Under the pieces are notes generated by a model. The model made no database searches, was not told the DNA's origin, and was given only the letters and a program-made list of their open reading frames with translations. From Gibbula magus (taxonomy: Eukaryota > Mollusca > Gastropoda > Trochida > Trochidae): a stretch of DNA of 64,000 nucleotides. This document shows positions 42,160-55,173 of this stretch, one piece after another. The stretch lies in NCBI GenBank assembly GCA_936450465.1, contig OW388290.1:21441457-21505456 (forward strand), written 5' to 3'. The translations under genes were made by a program, and so were the position numbers. The first letter of the stretch is position 1, and each line of letters opens with the position of its first letter.

Positions 42160-43038
42160 ATGTCCTCAAAGAAAAACTCTAAAGGAAAACAGCAAGCGGA
42201 CACTTCAGCAAATCTCGAACTCCAATATGCAGACGACGGCGTGCAGACTAGAGCCCGTTCTCTCTCTGAGAAGTCACCGAAACACCCGACACAACAAACC
42301 ACGTTGTCCGCCATGTTGGCTGACCCGGGTAAGAACGAGCTCTTCACCTTCATAACGAACTCGCTGAAGGAACAAACCTCACAAATAGTAGGCAAAATAG
42401 ACTTAATGAATAACGAAATAGCAGACCTGCACACAAAAACATCGAACATTCTCGCCTCCGTCAACTACAACGCTGAACAAATAGAGAGCAACACGGCAGA
42501 AATTAAGAAACTAAAAGATGAAATGGCCGAAATGAAAACAAACTTTGAAAAAAGACTGCTCACTCAGGAATTATATTCCCGTAAATTAAATCTCCTAGTG
42601 TACGGTGTAAAAGATGACATTGACCCTATGGAAGGAGTGATAGAAGTGTTTTCATCGCTGGGAGTGACAAATGTTCAAAACATGTTATTCGCGAACGTCC
42701 ACAGGCTCCCCCGCTATAGTACTGACCCGAAAAACTTCAGGGCTTCGATGCCCAAGCCCATTGTAGTGAAATTTGTCAGAGCAAGTGACCGACAAAAAGT
42801 CCTAGACGCTACATTCAAGGGATGGTCAACGCTGAAGAAGGGGAAGATAAGTATTCGTACAGACCTCCCTGTACCTTTGAAGAAGCTAAGAGGACGTCTT
42901 GCGAACAAGGCGTTTGAGCTCAGGGAGTCTCACAAGTTGCAGACCAAGATTGTCGAGCATGGGATTGAAATAACCCTGCAAGTGAGAAAACATTCACAAG
43001 ATAAATGGAGGACCATCGGATTAGATGAAAACCCTTAA
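42160..43038 (+). CDS. LINE ORF1 protein
   Basis: 292 codons from ATG. It has the layout of L1-type ORF1 RNA-binding chaperones: a polar N-terminus, a coiled coil at roughly residues 65-140 (IADLHTKTSNILA, IKKLKDEMAEMKTNFEKRL), an RRM-like part (LYSRKLNLLVYGVKDD, VHRLPRY, PIVVKFVRASDRQKVL) and a C-terminal domain (IRTDLPVPLKKLR). In family members it binds the element RNA as a trimer. No break seen. Confidence 0.85.
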   Translation: MSSKKNSKGKQQADTSANLELQYADDGVQTRARSLSEKSPKHPTQQTTLSAMLADPGKNELFTFITNSLKEQTSQIVGKIDLMNNEIADLHTKTSNILASVNYNAEQIESNTAEIKKLKDEMAEMKTNFEKRLLTQELYSRKLNLLVYGVKDDIDPMEGVIEVFSSLGVTNVQNMLFANVHRLPRYSTDPKNFRASMPKPIVVKFVRASDRQKVLDATFKGWSTLKKGKISIRTDLPVPLKKLRGRLANKAFELRESHKLQTKIVEHGIEITLQVRKHSQDKWRTIGLDENP

Positions 43039-43867
43039 AAACTGATGTAAACAATTGTAAACAAACGCTAAAACTTAGTGATTAATGCTTTCTACTGTTT
43101 TCTTTTTAGTTATTGATGTGTTTCTGGTGATTATTGCATATATGGATCAGCATATATTCAATTTGACAATCTAAAGTTGATATCTGCTAATATCGCCGCT
43201 ATCGAAAGACTGATTGAGAGATTGACAAGCCTTTCCAATGACTCTTGTTTACAAATGAACACGTGCTTTTCTATTTATAGTCATTCGGTCATCATTCACT
43301 GCTGAACTATAACTTCAGAAACCGGATGTTTGTATGATCAGTGTCGTGTTGATCATCCCATGTGTATCTTTTGTTGATGTGGACGTGACAATACGTCAAG
43401 AACGGATGAACTAAGTATAATTTTACTATATACCTTCTTTTGTTATTATCTACAGTCTCAGCTCGTAGATTCAGAAGCTGACACTCGGTGAATATATGAC
43501 TGTGAGCGGCAATAATTGAAAACAATCATGTTATCACATTGTCTGTATTCGTTAATGATTGAGGACTTTTTAGTATTTATTTCTTTATCGGGTTGGGTGG
43601 ACACAGTACCACAACGCAAGTTTTTTCTTTGTTTTTATGTTTGTTTGTCTTTGTTTCGTTTTCTTTTATACCTTTCATAATGAAACTTTTTTCCCATCTT
43701 AACTTCTCACATGATGTATGCATATATGTGTTTATACTATTACAACTATCCATAAATATACTAAAACTAGCTGAAGCATATCAACAACTTTTCTCTGGCT
43801 CTAGTCAGGCAATATTCTTAAATCTCTACCCCTGTGAGGACTATGGGTAATCTAAAAAAAAATTAGA
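43039..43867. other. Long inter-ORF spacer of LINE
   Basis: 829 bp between ORF1 and ORF2 without a supported frame. In vertebrate L1 this spacer is tens of bases, so it is unusual or reflects decay. Confidence 0.5.
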
Positions 43868-46800
43868 ATGCTTTCAGCCAATTGTAGAGGTTTAGCAGAT
43901 AAGAACAAAAGGAAAGAAGTAATGAATATTTACAACAAAAAAGCATTTTCTATAATCTGTTTACAGGATATTCACATAGCTAAAGAATCTGTAGACAAAA
44001 TGAAAAATGAATGGGGCCTACAAAGCATAATTGCACCTTTTAGATCAAACTCTAGAGGGGTGGCTATACTTTTTAACAATAACATTGATATTACTATACA
44101 TAGAACAATAGAAGATGAGAATGGAAATTATATTATTGCTGATATAACCATAGAAGAAAAAAGATTCACACTTACAAATGTATATGGACCAAACAATGAT
44201 GACCCAAATTTTTATATAAACCTTTTTGAAAATATGTGTAATTTTGACAGTGAATCTATGGCTATAGTTGGAGACTGGAACTTAGTTATTGATCCCTCAG
44301 CTGATTTGGAAAATTATAAGAATATTAATAATCCTAAGGCAAGGAATATTGTATTAGATAAGATTGAATCACTTGATCTTGTAAATGTTTGGAGAGAGCT
44401 TAATCAAGATTTAAGAAAGTTTACATGGTGGAAAAAACATCCAAGACAACAGGCAAGATTAGACTTCTTTTTAATATCACAGGATTTATTTAATCTTACG
44501 CTTGACTCCGATATATTACCTGGATATAAAACAGATCATTCAGCAGTGAGCTGTGTGTTCTCCAACACCATAAACCAAGAAAGAGGGCGGGGTTACTGGA
44601 AATTTAACACATCCCTACTATTGCATACTGAATATGCAGATTTGGTCAAATCAATATTAAAGGAAACTATAGAAGAATATTCAGATATTGGTGAAAATGA
44701 TGACAACATTAATGAGTCTGAAATTAAGCTTAAAATTGAGGATACTCTATTCTTGGAAACATTTTTGATGAAAGTGAGAGGGAAATCAATTTCATTTCCA
44801 ACTTTTCTTAAAAAGAAAACAAAGGATAATACCACTGACTTAGAAATTAAAATTAAAGATTATGAAGATACAATAAGAAGAGACTTTCAAAACATAAATG
44901 AATCTTTACTATCTGAACTAGCAAATTTGAAATTAGAATTGCAGCAAATTAAAGAAGAGGAGATAAGAGGAATTCAATTAAGAAACAGAATGCTTTGGTA
45001 TGAAGAAGGAGAAAACCAACAAAATATTTCTGCCATTTAGAAAATAGAAATTATGTGAGCAACTCAATAAACAAAATTATTACGGATAAAGATGAGGAAA
45101 TTACAGACAAAGGTTTAATCTTAAATGAAGTTAAGGAATTTTACAAAAAACTTTACTCTTCTGAAAAGAAATATGAAAATGATGCTCATCTAGAAAGTAT
45201 TGTAACGCCAACCTTAAATGCAGAACTAAGGGACAGATTAGAAAAGGAAATAGATTTAAATGAAATATCATTTGCAGTCAGGAACATGAAAAACAACAAA
45301 AGCCCTGGAATAGATGGATTTCCAATTGATTTCTTTAAGTACTTTTGGAAAGACCTTAAGGTTTGGGTTCTCAGATTCATTAAAGATGTATATAGAAGAA
45401 ATATGATGTCTCTTACCATGAAGAGAGGAGTTATTACTTGTATACCAAAACCTAACAAAAACAGAACTCAATTAAAAAACTGGAGACCAATTACTTTATT
45501 AAATGCTCTTTATAAGATTTTAAGTGCCTGTATAGCTAACAGGCTAAAAGAATCCTTGGAATCTTTAATACATGACAATCAAACAGGATTTATACCAGGC
45601 AGAACACTAAGCGAAAATACCAGACTATTATATGATATTATGTTTGAAACTAAGAAAAGGAACATTAAAGGTTTATTGATTTTAATTGACTTTGAAAAAG
45701 CTTTTGACACAGTTTCCAAGGATTTCATTAATTCTGTCTTACTAAAATTTGGATTCGGTCCAGAGATTATAAAGTGGATTAATTTATTAACTTATGACAC
45801 AACTTCATGTGTTATTCAGAATGGCCATTTATCTGACTTCTTTCCAAATGAACGGGGTTGCAGGCAGGGAGACCCATTGTCACCATACTTGTTTATACTA
45901 GTAGCTGAAATTCTAGGATGCATGATCAGACAAAATGATAAAATAAAAGGTATTGTAATTAATGATCACGAATATAAATTAGGCCAATATGCGGATGACA
46001 CAGAATTATTTTTGGATGGATCAGAGGATAGTTTATATGCTGCTATTGATACAATAAATATTTTTTACAATATGTCAGGGTTGAAAATAAATATTGATAA
46101 GACTAAGGCAATTTGGATTGGCTCTAGGGCGGGTAGCACAGATGAACTCTGTCAAGATTTAAATATTAAATGGCAAAGAGAGGAATTTGAAGTTTTAGGA
46201 ATTACTTTTACCCCTAATTTGAAGAATTTGTGGGTTATCAATACTAGAAAAAGACTTGAAGATATTAAAAGATTACTGGGAATATGGAGAAAAAGACATT
46301 TGACATTGATTGGTAAAATTACTGTGATTAAAACATTGGCTCTTTCAAAACTGGTGCACATTTTCAATAGTTTACCTAACCCTCCTGATGAATTTATAAC
46401 CTCACTTGAAAGATTATTTTTCAAATTTATTTGGAATGGAAAGATTGACAAAATTAAACGGAACATTTTGAAAAAAGATTATAAAGAAGGAGGTTTACGT
46501 ATGATTGACATTAAAACCTTTATTAATGCCATGAAATTATCCACTCTCAGACGCTATATCAGTAAAGCTAATGGAAATAATCCGTGTAATTTTCCACTAC
46601 ATGATATTTGGAGATTTGGGGCAAATTTTCAGAATATTATTGAAACTGAAAATCCTTTTTGGATAGATGTCATGAAGGCATGGACAATTTATTACCAGAA
46701 ATCCAAAATTCATGATAACATAAATGAAATCCTATCTCAACCAATATGGCTCAATCATAACTTTAAAAACCCATACCACTTTATCAGACACTGGGTAAAT

Positions 46801-47499
46801 AAAGGAATCTGGTACATTAAAGACTTATATGATGAGCATGGTTTGATTAGTTTTGAAGATTTGAAAAATAAATTTGAGATTAGGGGCACCTACATGGATC
46901 TAGATTATATTTTACATATCATACCTGATTCATGGAAAATGACACTGAAAGAATATAGATATACACATGTAGATCCTCTCTATGTCAACTCCTTTTATAG
47001 GGACTTTATGAACCCTACAAGTACCAAAGGTTCAAGAAAATTTTATGACAAACTTATATCTGATAGTCTTATACCTCCTATCTGCCTTAGATGGCAAAAG
47101 TTGTTTCAAGATAAGGATTTTGATTGGCACTTGATTTTTAGTGTCCTTAGAAAAGATATAAAAGATATTAAAGTACTTGATTTTCAATTTAAGTTTCTAC
47201 ATGGAATCATCTATACAAAAAAAGAACTCATGAAAATGAAACTTGTTGATAATACCAGATGTACATTTTGTAATAATGCTGATGAAAACCTATGCCATAT
47301 ATATTGGGAATGTGAGGAAACACAACTTTTTTGGAATAAACTACAAGATTGGATTAATCAAAACACACTGAAACTCCAATTGACAAAATTTCTTATTTGG
47401 TTTGGTACTTTAAGTACTGAGCCTCTTTTTAATCACCTACTCCTTTTGGCTAAAAGACACATTTATATTTGCCACTTGAAACAAAATATCCCTCAATAA
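43868..47499 (+). pseudogene. LINE ORF2: endonuclease plus reverse transcriptase, one frameshift
   Basis: First frame 43868-45040 (390 codons): apurinic-type endonuclease with SANCRGL, LQDIH (Asp where Glu is usual), VYGPN, GDWN (44270-44281), ARLDFFLIS and TDHSAV (44531-44548). Second frame to 47499: RT with KSPGIDGFP, FIPGRTL, DFEKAFDT (45690 onwards), GCRQGDPLSP (45856-45885), YADD (45988-45999), and a C-terminal CCHC-type end (CTFC...LCHIYWEC). A missing A in the run near 45011-45016 throws the frame just after YEEGE. The rest is open, so this is one step from intact. Clade is L1/Tx1-like by domain order. Confidence 0.9.
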
Positions 47500-48073
47500 G
47501 GAACTTTTGTTAAAATCCTAAAAGACGTATTCACAGTTGAAAAGGTCATATCTATCAGAAATCATAATTTTGATACTTTTTCCAAAAAATGGTTCCCTCT
47601 GTTCCAAATCTTTGATCCAGCTTGATTATGAACGATGACGTATGTATATACAGATGAACAGATCACAACGTTGTATACATTACAACTGTATGTAATGTAA
47701 CTGAAGTTTATGGGAATAAAAAAAAAAAAATTAAAAAAAAATAATAAAAAAATTCATGAAAGAGTGTTATTTAAACTGTGTTAAATTTGCTATTTAGTGT
47801 CGTGTGTACATATGTTTGATATACATATATGTTTCCAAAGAATTTCTGATAAATTAGCTTCAAAGTATTCTATGATTGTATTTCAAATTGCTTGAGTGCA
47901 ATGAACCTTTATTTTGGTGGTTTTGGCTGTTGATAGCCGTAGAGTTGGGATTTTTAATAATATATTGGCATTGTTTCAAGTCATCTTTTGTGATATTTGT
48001 AAGCTCTGAGAAGAGCTGTTTAGTGTTGAGAACACTATTTTGGAAGAACTGCATTGTGCATGTTCTTGAGTAT

Positions 48074-48385
48074 CTAGTACTCCATTTCTTCACTGTCATA
48101 TTCCTCCGAGTCGGACTGACTGTTGACAGACACATAGTATCTGAGCTCGGCAATCTTCTCAGCCTTTCCACAAGCATATTCGTAGTATGTATTGCGAACA
48201 CCTTCAACTGATGCCATTCTAAGTCGCAGGTTGTATCTGAATGAACGGTGGTTTTCTTGGCGAGCCTTGTCATAACGTTTCTGCAGACCTTCCAAGCGGT
48301 CGTTGAGAAGGACAACCTGCTCACATGCCTTCTTGAAGCGAGTCTCAGTCTCGTAGAGTTGGGCGTAGAGATGGAATTTCTCCAT
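48074..48385 (-). CDS. Array gene copy 4
   Basis: Full frame, Thr for Ala in RNAYYEY, and three silent changes (His, Glu, Tyr codons). TATA and stem-loop (48002-48017) are present. The octamer is deleted and a LINE lies upstream. The 5.66 kb LINE lies downstream. Confidence 0.6.
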   Translation of the reverse strand: MEKFHLYAQLYETETRFKKACEQVVLLNDRLEGLQKRYDKARQENHRSFRYNLRLRMASVEGVRNTYYEYACGKAEKIAELRYYVSVNSQSDSEEYDSEEMEY

Positions 48386-48493
48386 GGTATTGCTAGTAGA
48401 AACGATTCAGGAAATCTGATGCCAAATCCAACAGGTCACGGCAATTTATACACTGGTGATGACACGCCCGCTGTTAATGCGTGATTAGCCTGG

Positions 48494-48547
<54 letters not shown>

Positions 48548-48930
48548 CCAACCAACCAACCAACCAACCAACCAACCAACCAACCAACCAACCAACCAAC
48601 CAACCAACCAACAAATCAAATCAAATCAAATCAAATCAAATCAAATCAAATCAAATCAAATCAAATCAAATCAAATCAAATCAAATCAAATCAAATCAAA
48701 TCAAATCAAATCAAATCAAATCAAATCAAATCAAATCAAATCAAATCAAATCAAATCAAATCAAATCCAATCCAATCCAATCCAATCCAATCCAATCCAA
48801 TCCAATCCAATCCAATCCAATCCAATCCAATCCAATCCAATCCAATCCAATCCAATCCAATCCAATCCAATCCAATCCAATCCAATCCAATCCAATCCAA
48901 TCCAATCCAATCCAATCCAATCCAATCCAT
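48494..48930 (+). repeat. Compound AATC / AACC / AAATC / CCAAT tail
   Basis: Ordered blocks: (CAAT)n, (CCAA)n, (AAATC)n about 170 bp, then (CCAAT)n about 160 bp. It is the expanded 3' tail of the minus-strand LINE at 48931-50190. It produces repetitive N-Q-S-I frames with no meaning. Confidence 0.95.
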
Positions 48931-50190
48931 CAAGTTTATTTTCTTAAAAACCACCCACGGTGGTACAAGAGAATACAAGTATACATATATTACATAAACA
49001 GACAAGAATGGTGTTATACAATGTAAAGGTCACTTCAGATTATTATAGACAATACATAAATATTTCGATAGCTTTTTAATTTCGGACAATTTTCTGGCGC
49101 AGAGAAGACTTTTATATTTGTGTAAACTTTGCCATTTAAAATAAGCTTCATTAATATAAAGACGTCGTTCAGTATCAAAGGCTTTACATTTAAATATATA
49201 ATGCATTTCATCTGCAATTGCTGGGGAATCGCACAGAGGGCATGTTCTATCCTCGCGGGATAAACCACGCCATCTGCCGGTTTCTACTGGGAAATTATGA
49301 TTACTTGTTCTTAGTTTGAGAATCGCGATATGTAATGGTTTTGAGAGAAGCAGAAAATGTTCGAAAGAAGGGGTATCTTTAATAAAAGTGTAATACATTC
49401 CTTTAGAGCTGTTGAGAACAGAACTTCGCCAGGATTGATAGAAATGATCTCTCGATATCATTTCTACTTGTGATGCGACCCATTTTGGGGGATAATTATA
49501 TGGATTTCTAAATACATCACTCAGTCCGCATCTATTCAGAATATGCTCCACATTTTTAAGCCAAACATGTTCTTTACCTTTAATGATTCTATCATGCATC
49601 AAATATTCTAGGATTGTTTTAGATATTTTACTTTTTTCAGTGATAAGTGTGTTATGCCAGAACATAATTGTTCTCTTTGCTATTTTAATGCTCAATGGTT
49701 CTCTACCAAGTTCACCATATACAAAGAAATTAGCGGTAGAATTTCTTAAGTTTGTTGACAGTTTGAGAAATTTAAGATGGAGTCTTTCAAGGATTTCAGT
49801 ATTTTCGTAACCCCATAATTCACAACCATATAACAAAATAGGTAAAATCATGACATCAAAAGCTTTAAAAGAGTATCTAAGGGTAAATGGTTATTCTTTG
49901 CTCTACGCAGAAGACAGAACATAGCTTTGGAAGCATTATGCGACAGCTGTTTAATGGCAGAGACAAATTTTCTGTTTCGGTGTACTGATATACCAAGATA
50001 AGTGTAAGAGTCTTGGAACGAAATTTTTTGATCACCTAATAGAAAACATGTTTTATAGGTCCTCCTCCGAATACAACAACCTTGGTTTTTGAAATATTAA
50101 CTTCCAGCTTCCAACGCTTACAGTATTCGTTAAATACATCTAACGAGTGCTGAATAGAGACGGGGTCATCACCAAATAGAACAGTGTCAT
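48931..50190 (-). mobile_element. 5'-truncated LINE, array copy b
   Basis: Same insertion as copy a (same two junctions, same loss of 31 bp of array sequence). It lacks 9 bp present in copy a near 38955, and its C-terminal frame (49030-49851) is unbroken for 273 codons. Confidence 0.9.
49030..49851 (-). pseudogene. LINE ORF2 C-terminal part, copy b
   Basis: 273 codons uninterrupted, LPILLYGCELWGYENTEIL to the CCHC-type end and stop. The RT core is missing. Confidence 0.85.
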
Positions 50191-51257
50191 CCAATGATAG
50201 GTCCTGCCACTGGATATGTCAATTACTAGGCAATCAACAGCCACTTAGTTGTGTACACATCAATGGCAAATATCAACCTTGATAGCACGAATCCTTTTTC
50301 ACATTTTTCATTTTTAAATACATTAAAATGATATGTTTGAAAATATTTTAGACAAATGTTTCAAGATGTGACAATTACCTATGGATTTAAAAACAAACTA
50401 CTCACAGACTAACTTTACAAACAATGATAATGTACATGACGGGTTACTGTTGAGTTGTACTGATTGAGTCAGACAATGTTTGTTTAGCTTCCATTGTCTT
50501 ACAAATAAGGGACAGTAATATTTTGTCTCAGTGTCTAGAGAATAAGTTATTGAGTTAAAAGATATCTGTCATCGCTAAATGTTGGGAATTGATGTAGATA
50601 TTAGGTTTTACTGAAAATTACAAGACTCTCCATTGAAGACTATTCCAAAGACAATAAAACAATGAAAGCATGAAGCCAACTTTTAAGATAGAGAAAAGGA
50701 AAGGCATGAGCACGGACATCATAAGAATATCGATTCTTCAGTGTTGAACACTGCATTTGTGTATTTAACTATTGAGGGTCTTATCACAAAGAAAGTTTCA
50801 CACAATTGAAACGGCGTAAGAAGCCAGTTCTTTAAGATGCTGACTTTGTCAAAATGAACAAGTAAGAGACTGAACATTTGCACATGCGACTTTTTCTTGG
50901 AAGGCCCATTTCATGACCTTTTAAATCAGTATTAAATTCATGAAAGAGTGTTATTTAAACTGCGTTAAATTTGCTATTTAGTGTCGTGTGTACATATGAT
51001 TGATATACATATATATTTCCAAAGCATTTCTGATAAATTAGCTTCAAAGTATTCTATGATTGTATTTCAAATTGCTTGAGTGCAATGAACCTTTATTTTG
51101 GTGGTTTTGGCTGTTGATAGCCGTAGAGTTGGGAGTTTTAATAATGTATTGGCATTGTTTCAAGTCATCTTTTGTGATATTTGTAAGCTCTGAGAAGAGC
51201 TGTTTAGTGTAGAGAACACTATTTTGGAAGAACTGCATTGTGCATGTTCTTGAGTAT

Positions 51258-51569
51258 CTAGTACTCCATTTCTTCACTGTCGTATTCCTCCGAGTCGGAC
51301 TGACTGTTGACAGACACATAGTATCTGAGCTCGGCAATCTTCTCAGCCTTTCCACAAGCATACTCGTAGTATGCATTGCGAACACCTTCAACTGATGCCA
51401 TTCTAAGTCGCAGGTTGTATCTGAATGAACGGTGGTTTTCTTGGCGAGCCTTGTCATAACGTTTCTGCAGACCTTCCAAGCGGTCGTTGAGAAGGACAAC
51501 CTGCTCACATGCCTTCTTGAAGCGAGTCTCAGTCTCGTAGAGTTGGGCGTAGAGGTGGAATTTTTCCAT
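51258..51569 (-). CDS. Array gene copy 5
   Basis: Full frame, one silent Glu codon change. The octamer is present, but the TATA box is changed to ATTAAT. Stem-loop at 51186-51201. Probably weakly expressed if at all. Confidence 0.55.
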   Translation of the reverse strand: MEKFHLYAQLYETETRFKKACEQVVLLNDRLEGLQKRYDKARQENHRSFRYNLRLRMASVEGVRNAYYEYACGKAEKIAELRYYVSVNSQSDSEEYDSEEMEY

Positions 51570-52778
51570 GGTATTGCTAGTAGAAACGATTCAGGAAATC
51601 TGATGCCAAATCCAACAGGTCACGGCAATTAATACACTGGTGATGACACGCCCACTGTTAATGCGTGTCAAAACCTTCTCAAATTTGCATTTGCACTGAT
51701 TAGCCTGGAATCCAATGATAGGTCCTGCCACTGGATATGTCAATTACTAGGCAATCAACAGCCACTTAGTTGTGTACACATCAATGGCAAATATCAACCG
51801 TGATAGCACGAATCCTTTTTCACATTTTTCATTTTTAAATACATTAAAATGATATGTTTGAAAATATTTTAGACAAATGTTTCAAGATGTGACAATTACC
51901 TATGGATTTAAAAACAAACTACTCACAGACTAACTTTACAAACAATGATAATGTACATGACGGGTTACTGTTGAGTTGTACTGATTGAGTCAGACAATGT
52001 TTGTTTAGCTTCCATTGTCTTACAAATAAGGGACAGTAATATTTTGTCTCAGTGTCTAGAGAATAAGTTATTGAGTTAAAAGATATCTGTCATCGCTAAA
52101 TGTTGGGAATTGATGTAGATATTAGGTTTTACTGAAAATTACAAGACTCTCCATTGAAGACTATTCCAAAGACAATAAAACAATGAAAGCATGAAGCCAA
52201 CTTTTTAGATAGAGAAAAGGAAAGGCATGAGCACGGACATCACAAGAATATCGATTCTTCAGTGTTGAACACTGCATTTGTGTATTTAACTATTAAGGGT
52301 CTTATCACAAAGAAAATTTCACACAATTGAAACGGCGTAAGAAGCCAGTTCTTTAAGATGCTGACTTTGTCAAAATGAACAAGTAAGAGACTGAACATTT
52401 GCACATGCGACTTTTTCTTGGAAGGCCCAATTCATGACCTTTTAAATCAGTATTAAATTCATGAAAGAGTGTTATTTAAACTGCGTAAAATTTGCTATTT
52501 AGTGTCGTGTGTACATATGTTTGATATACATATATATTTCCAAAGCATTTCTGATAAATTAGCTTCAAAGTATTCTATGATTGTATTTCAAATTGCTTGA
52601 GTGCAATGAACCTTTATTTTGGTGGTTTTGGCTGTTGATAGCCGTAGAGTTGGGAGTTTTAATAATGTATTGGCATTGTTTCAAGTCATCTTTTGTGATA
52701 TTTGTAAGCTCTGAGAAGAGCTGTTTAGTGTAGAGAACACTATTTTGGAAGAACTGCATTGTGCATGTTCTTGAGTAT

Positions 52779-53081
52779 CTAGTACTCCATTTCTTCACTG
52801 TCGTATTCCTCCGAGTCGGACTGACTGTTGACAGACATATAGTATCTGAGCTCGGCAATCTTCTCAGCCTTTCCACAAGCATACTCGTAGTATGCATTGC
52901 GAACACCTTCAACTGATGCCATTCTAAGTCGCAGGTTGTATCTGAATGAACGGTGGTTTTCTTGGCGAGCCTTGTCATAACGTTTCTGCAGACCTTCCAA
53001 GCGGTCGTTGAGAAGGACAACCTGCTCACATGCCTTCTTGAAGCGAGTCTCAGTCTCGTAGAGTTGGGCGTAGAGGTGGAA
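52779..53081 (-). pseudogene. Array gene copy 6, start codon deleted
   Basis: A 9-bp deletion (CATGGTATT on plus) removes the ATG. The next in-frame Met is in RLRMASV, past the middle. Met for Val in YYVSVNS. The TATA box is also altered. The downstream frame and the stem-loop (52707-52722) are intact. Confidence 0.8.
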
Positions 53082-54290
53082 TTTCTCGCTAGTAGAAACG
53101 ATTCAGGAAATCTGATGCCAAATCCAACAGGTCACGGCAATTTATTCACTGGTGATGACACGCCCGCTGTTAATGCGTGTCAAAACCTTCTCAAATTTGC
53201 ATTTGCACTGATTAGCCTGGAATCCAATGATAGGTCCTGCCACTGGATATGTCAATTACTAGGCAATCAACAGCCACTTAGTTGTGTACACATCAATGGC
53301 AAATATCAACCTTGATAGCACGAATCCTTTTTCACATTTTTCATTTTTAAATACATTAAAATGATATGTTTGAAAATATTTTAGACAAATGTTTCAAGAT
53401 GTGACAATTACCTATGGATTTAAAAACAAACTACTCACAGACTAACTTTACAAACAATGATAATGTACATGACGGGTTACTGTTGAGTTGTACTGATTGA
53501 GTCAGACAATGTTTGTTTAGCTTCCATTGTCTTACAAATAAGGGACAGTAATATTTTGTCTCAGTGTCTAGAGAATAAGTTATTGAGTTAAAAGATATCT
53601 GTCATCGCTAAATGTTGGGAATTGATGTAGATATTAGGTTTTACTGAAAATTACAAGACTCTCCATTGAAGACTATTGCAAAGACAATAAAACAATGAAA
53701 GCATGAAGCCAACTTTTAAGATAGAGAAAAGGAAAGGCATGAGCACGGACATCACAAGAATATCGATTCTTCAGTGTTGAACACTGCATTTGTGTATTTA
53801 ACTATTAAGGGTCTTATCACAAAGAAAGTTTCACACAATTGAAACGGCGTAAGAAGCCAGTTCTTTAAGATGCTGACTTTGTCAAAATGAACAAGTAAGA
53901 GACTGAACATTTGCACATACGACTTTTTCTTGGAAGGCCCATTTCATGACCTTTTAAATCAGTATTAAATTCATGAAAGAGTGTTATTTAAACTTCATTA
54001 AATTTGCTGTTTAGTGTCGTGTGTACATATGTTTGATATACATATATATTTCAAAAGCATTTCTGATAAATTAGCTTCAAAGTATTCTATGATTGTATTT
54101 CAAACTGCTTGAGTGCAATGAACCTTTATTTTGGTGGTTTTGGCTGTTGATAGCCGTAGAGTTGGGAGTTTTAATAATGTATTGGCATTGTTTCAAGTCA
54201 TCTTTTGTGATATTTGTAAGCTCTGAGAAGAGCTGTTTAGTGTTGAGAACACTATTTTGGAAGAACTGCATTGTGCATGTTCTTGAGTAT

Positions 54291-54602
54291 CTAGTACTCC
54301 ATTTCTTCACTGTCGTATTCCTCCGAGTCGGACTGACTGTTGACAGACACATAGTATCTGAGCTCGGCAATCTTCTCAGCCTTTCCACAAGCACACTCGT
54401 AGTATGCATTGCGAACACCTTCAACTGATGCCATTCTAAGTCGCAGGTTGTATCTGAATGAACCGTGGTTTTCTTGGCGAGCCTTGTCATAACGTTTCTG
54501 CAGACCTTCCAAGCGGTCGTTGAGAAGGACAACCTGCTCACATGCCTTCTTGAAGCGAGTCTCAGTCTCGTAGAGTTGGGCGTAGAGGTGGAATTTCTCC
54601 AT
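54291..54602 (-). CDS. Array gene copy 7
   Basis: Full frame with Gly for Arg in ENHRSF and Cys for Tyr in YYEYACG. TATA present, stem-loop at 54219-54234. The octamer is deleted and a LINE lies upstream. Confidence 0.55.
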   Translation of the reverse strand: MEKFHLYAQLYETETRFKKACEQVVLLNDRLEGLQKRYDKARQENHGSFRYNLRLRMASVEGVRNAYYECACGKAEKIAELRYYVSVNSQSDSEEYDSEEMEY

Positions 54603-54710
54603 GGTATTGCTAGTAGAAACGATTCAGGAAATCTGATGCCAAATCCAACAGGTCACGGCAATTTATACACTGGTGATGACACGCCCGCTGTTAATGCGTG
54701 ATTAGCCTGG

Positions 54711-55173
<463 letters not shown>

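Larger units (their letters stand above)
42088..47749 (+). mobile_element. Nearly intact L1/Tx1-type LINE, 5.66 kb
   Basis: Order: 72-bp 5' leader, ORF1 (42160-43038), a long 829-bp spacer, ORF2 (43868-47499, one frameshift), 3' UTR ending in GGGAATAAAAAAA and an A-rich tail. A 14-bp target duplication and a poly(A)-type tail indicate target-primed insertion. It is inserted in the spacer of array unit 4. The near-integrity suggests a young copy. Confidence 0.92.

Noticed and set aside
48481..49026. Long N-Q-S-I repetitive ORFs (also 54698-55240)
   Set aside because: They are translations of CAAT/AAATC/CCAAT microsatellites that form LINE tails. Open frames follow from the repeat composition.
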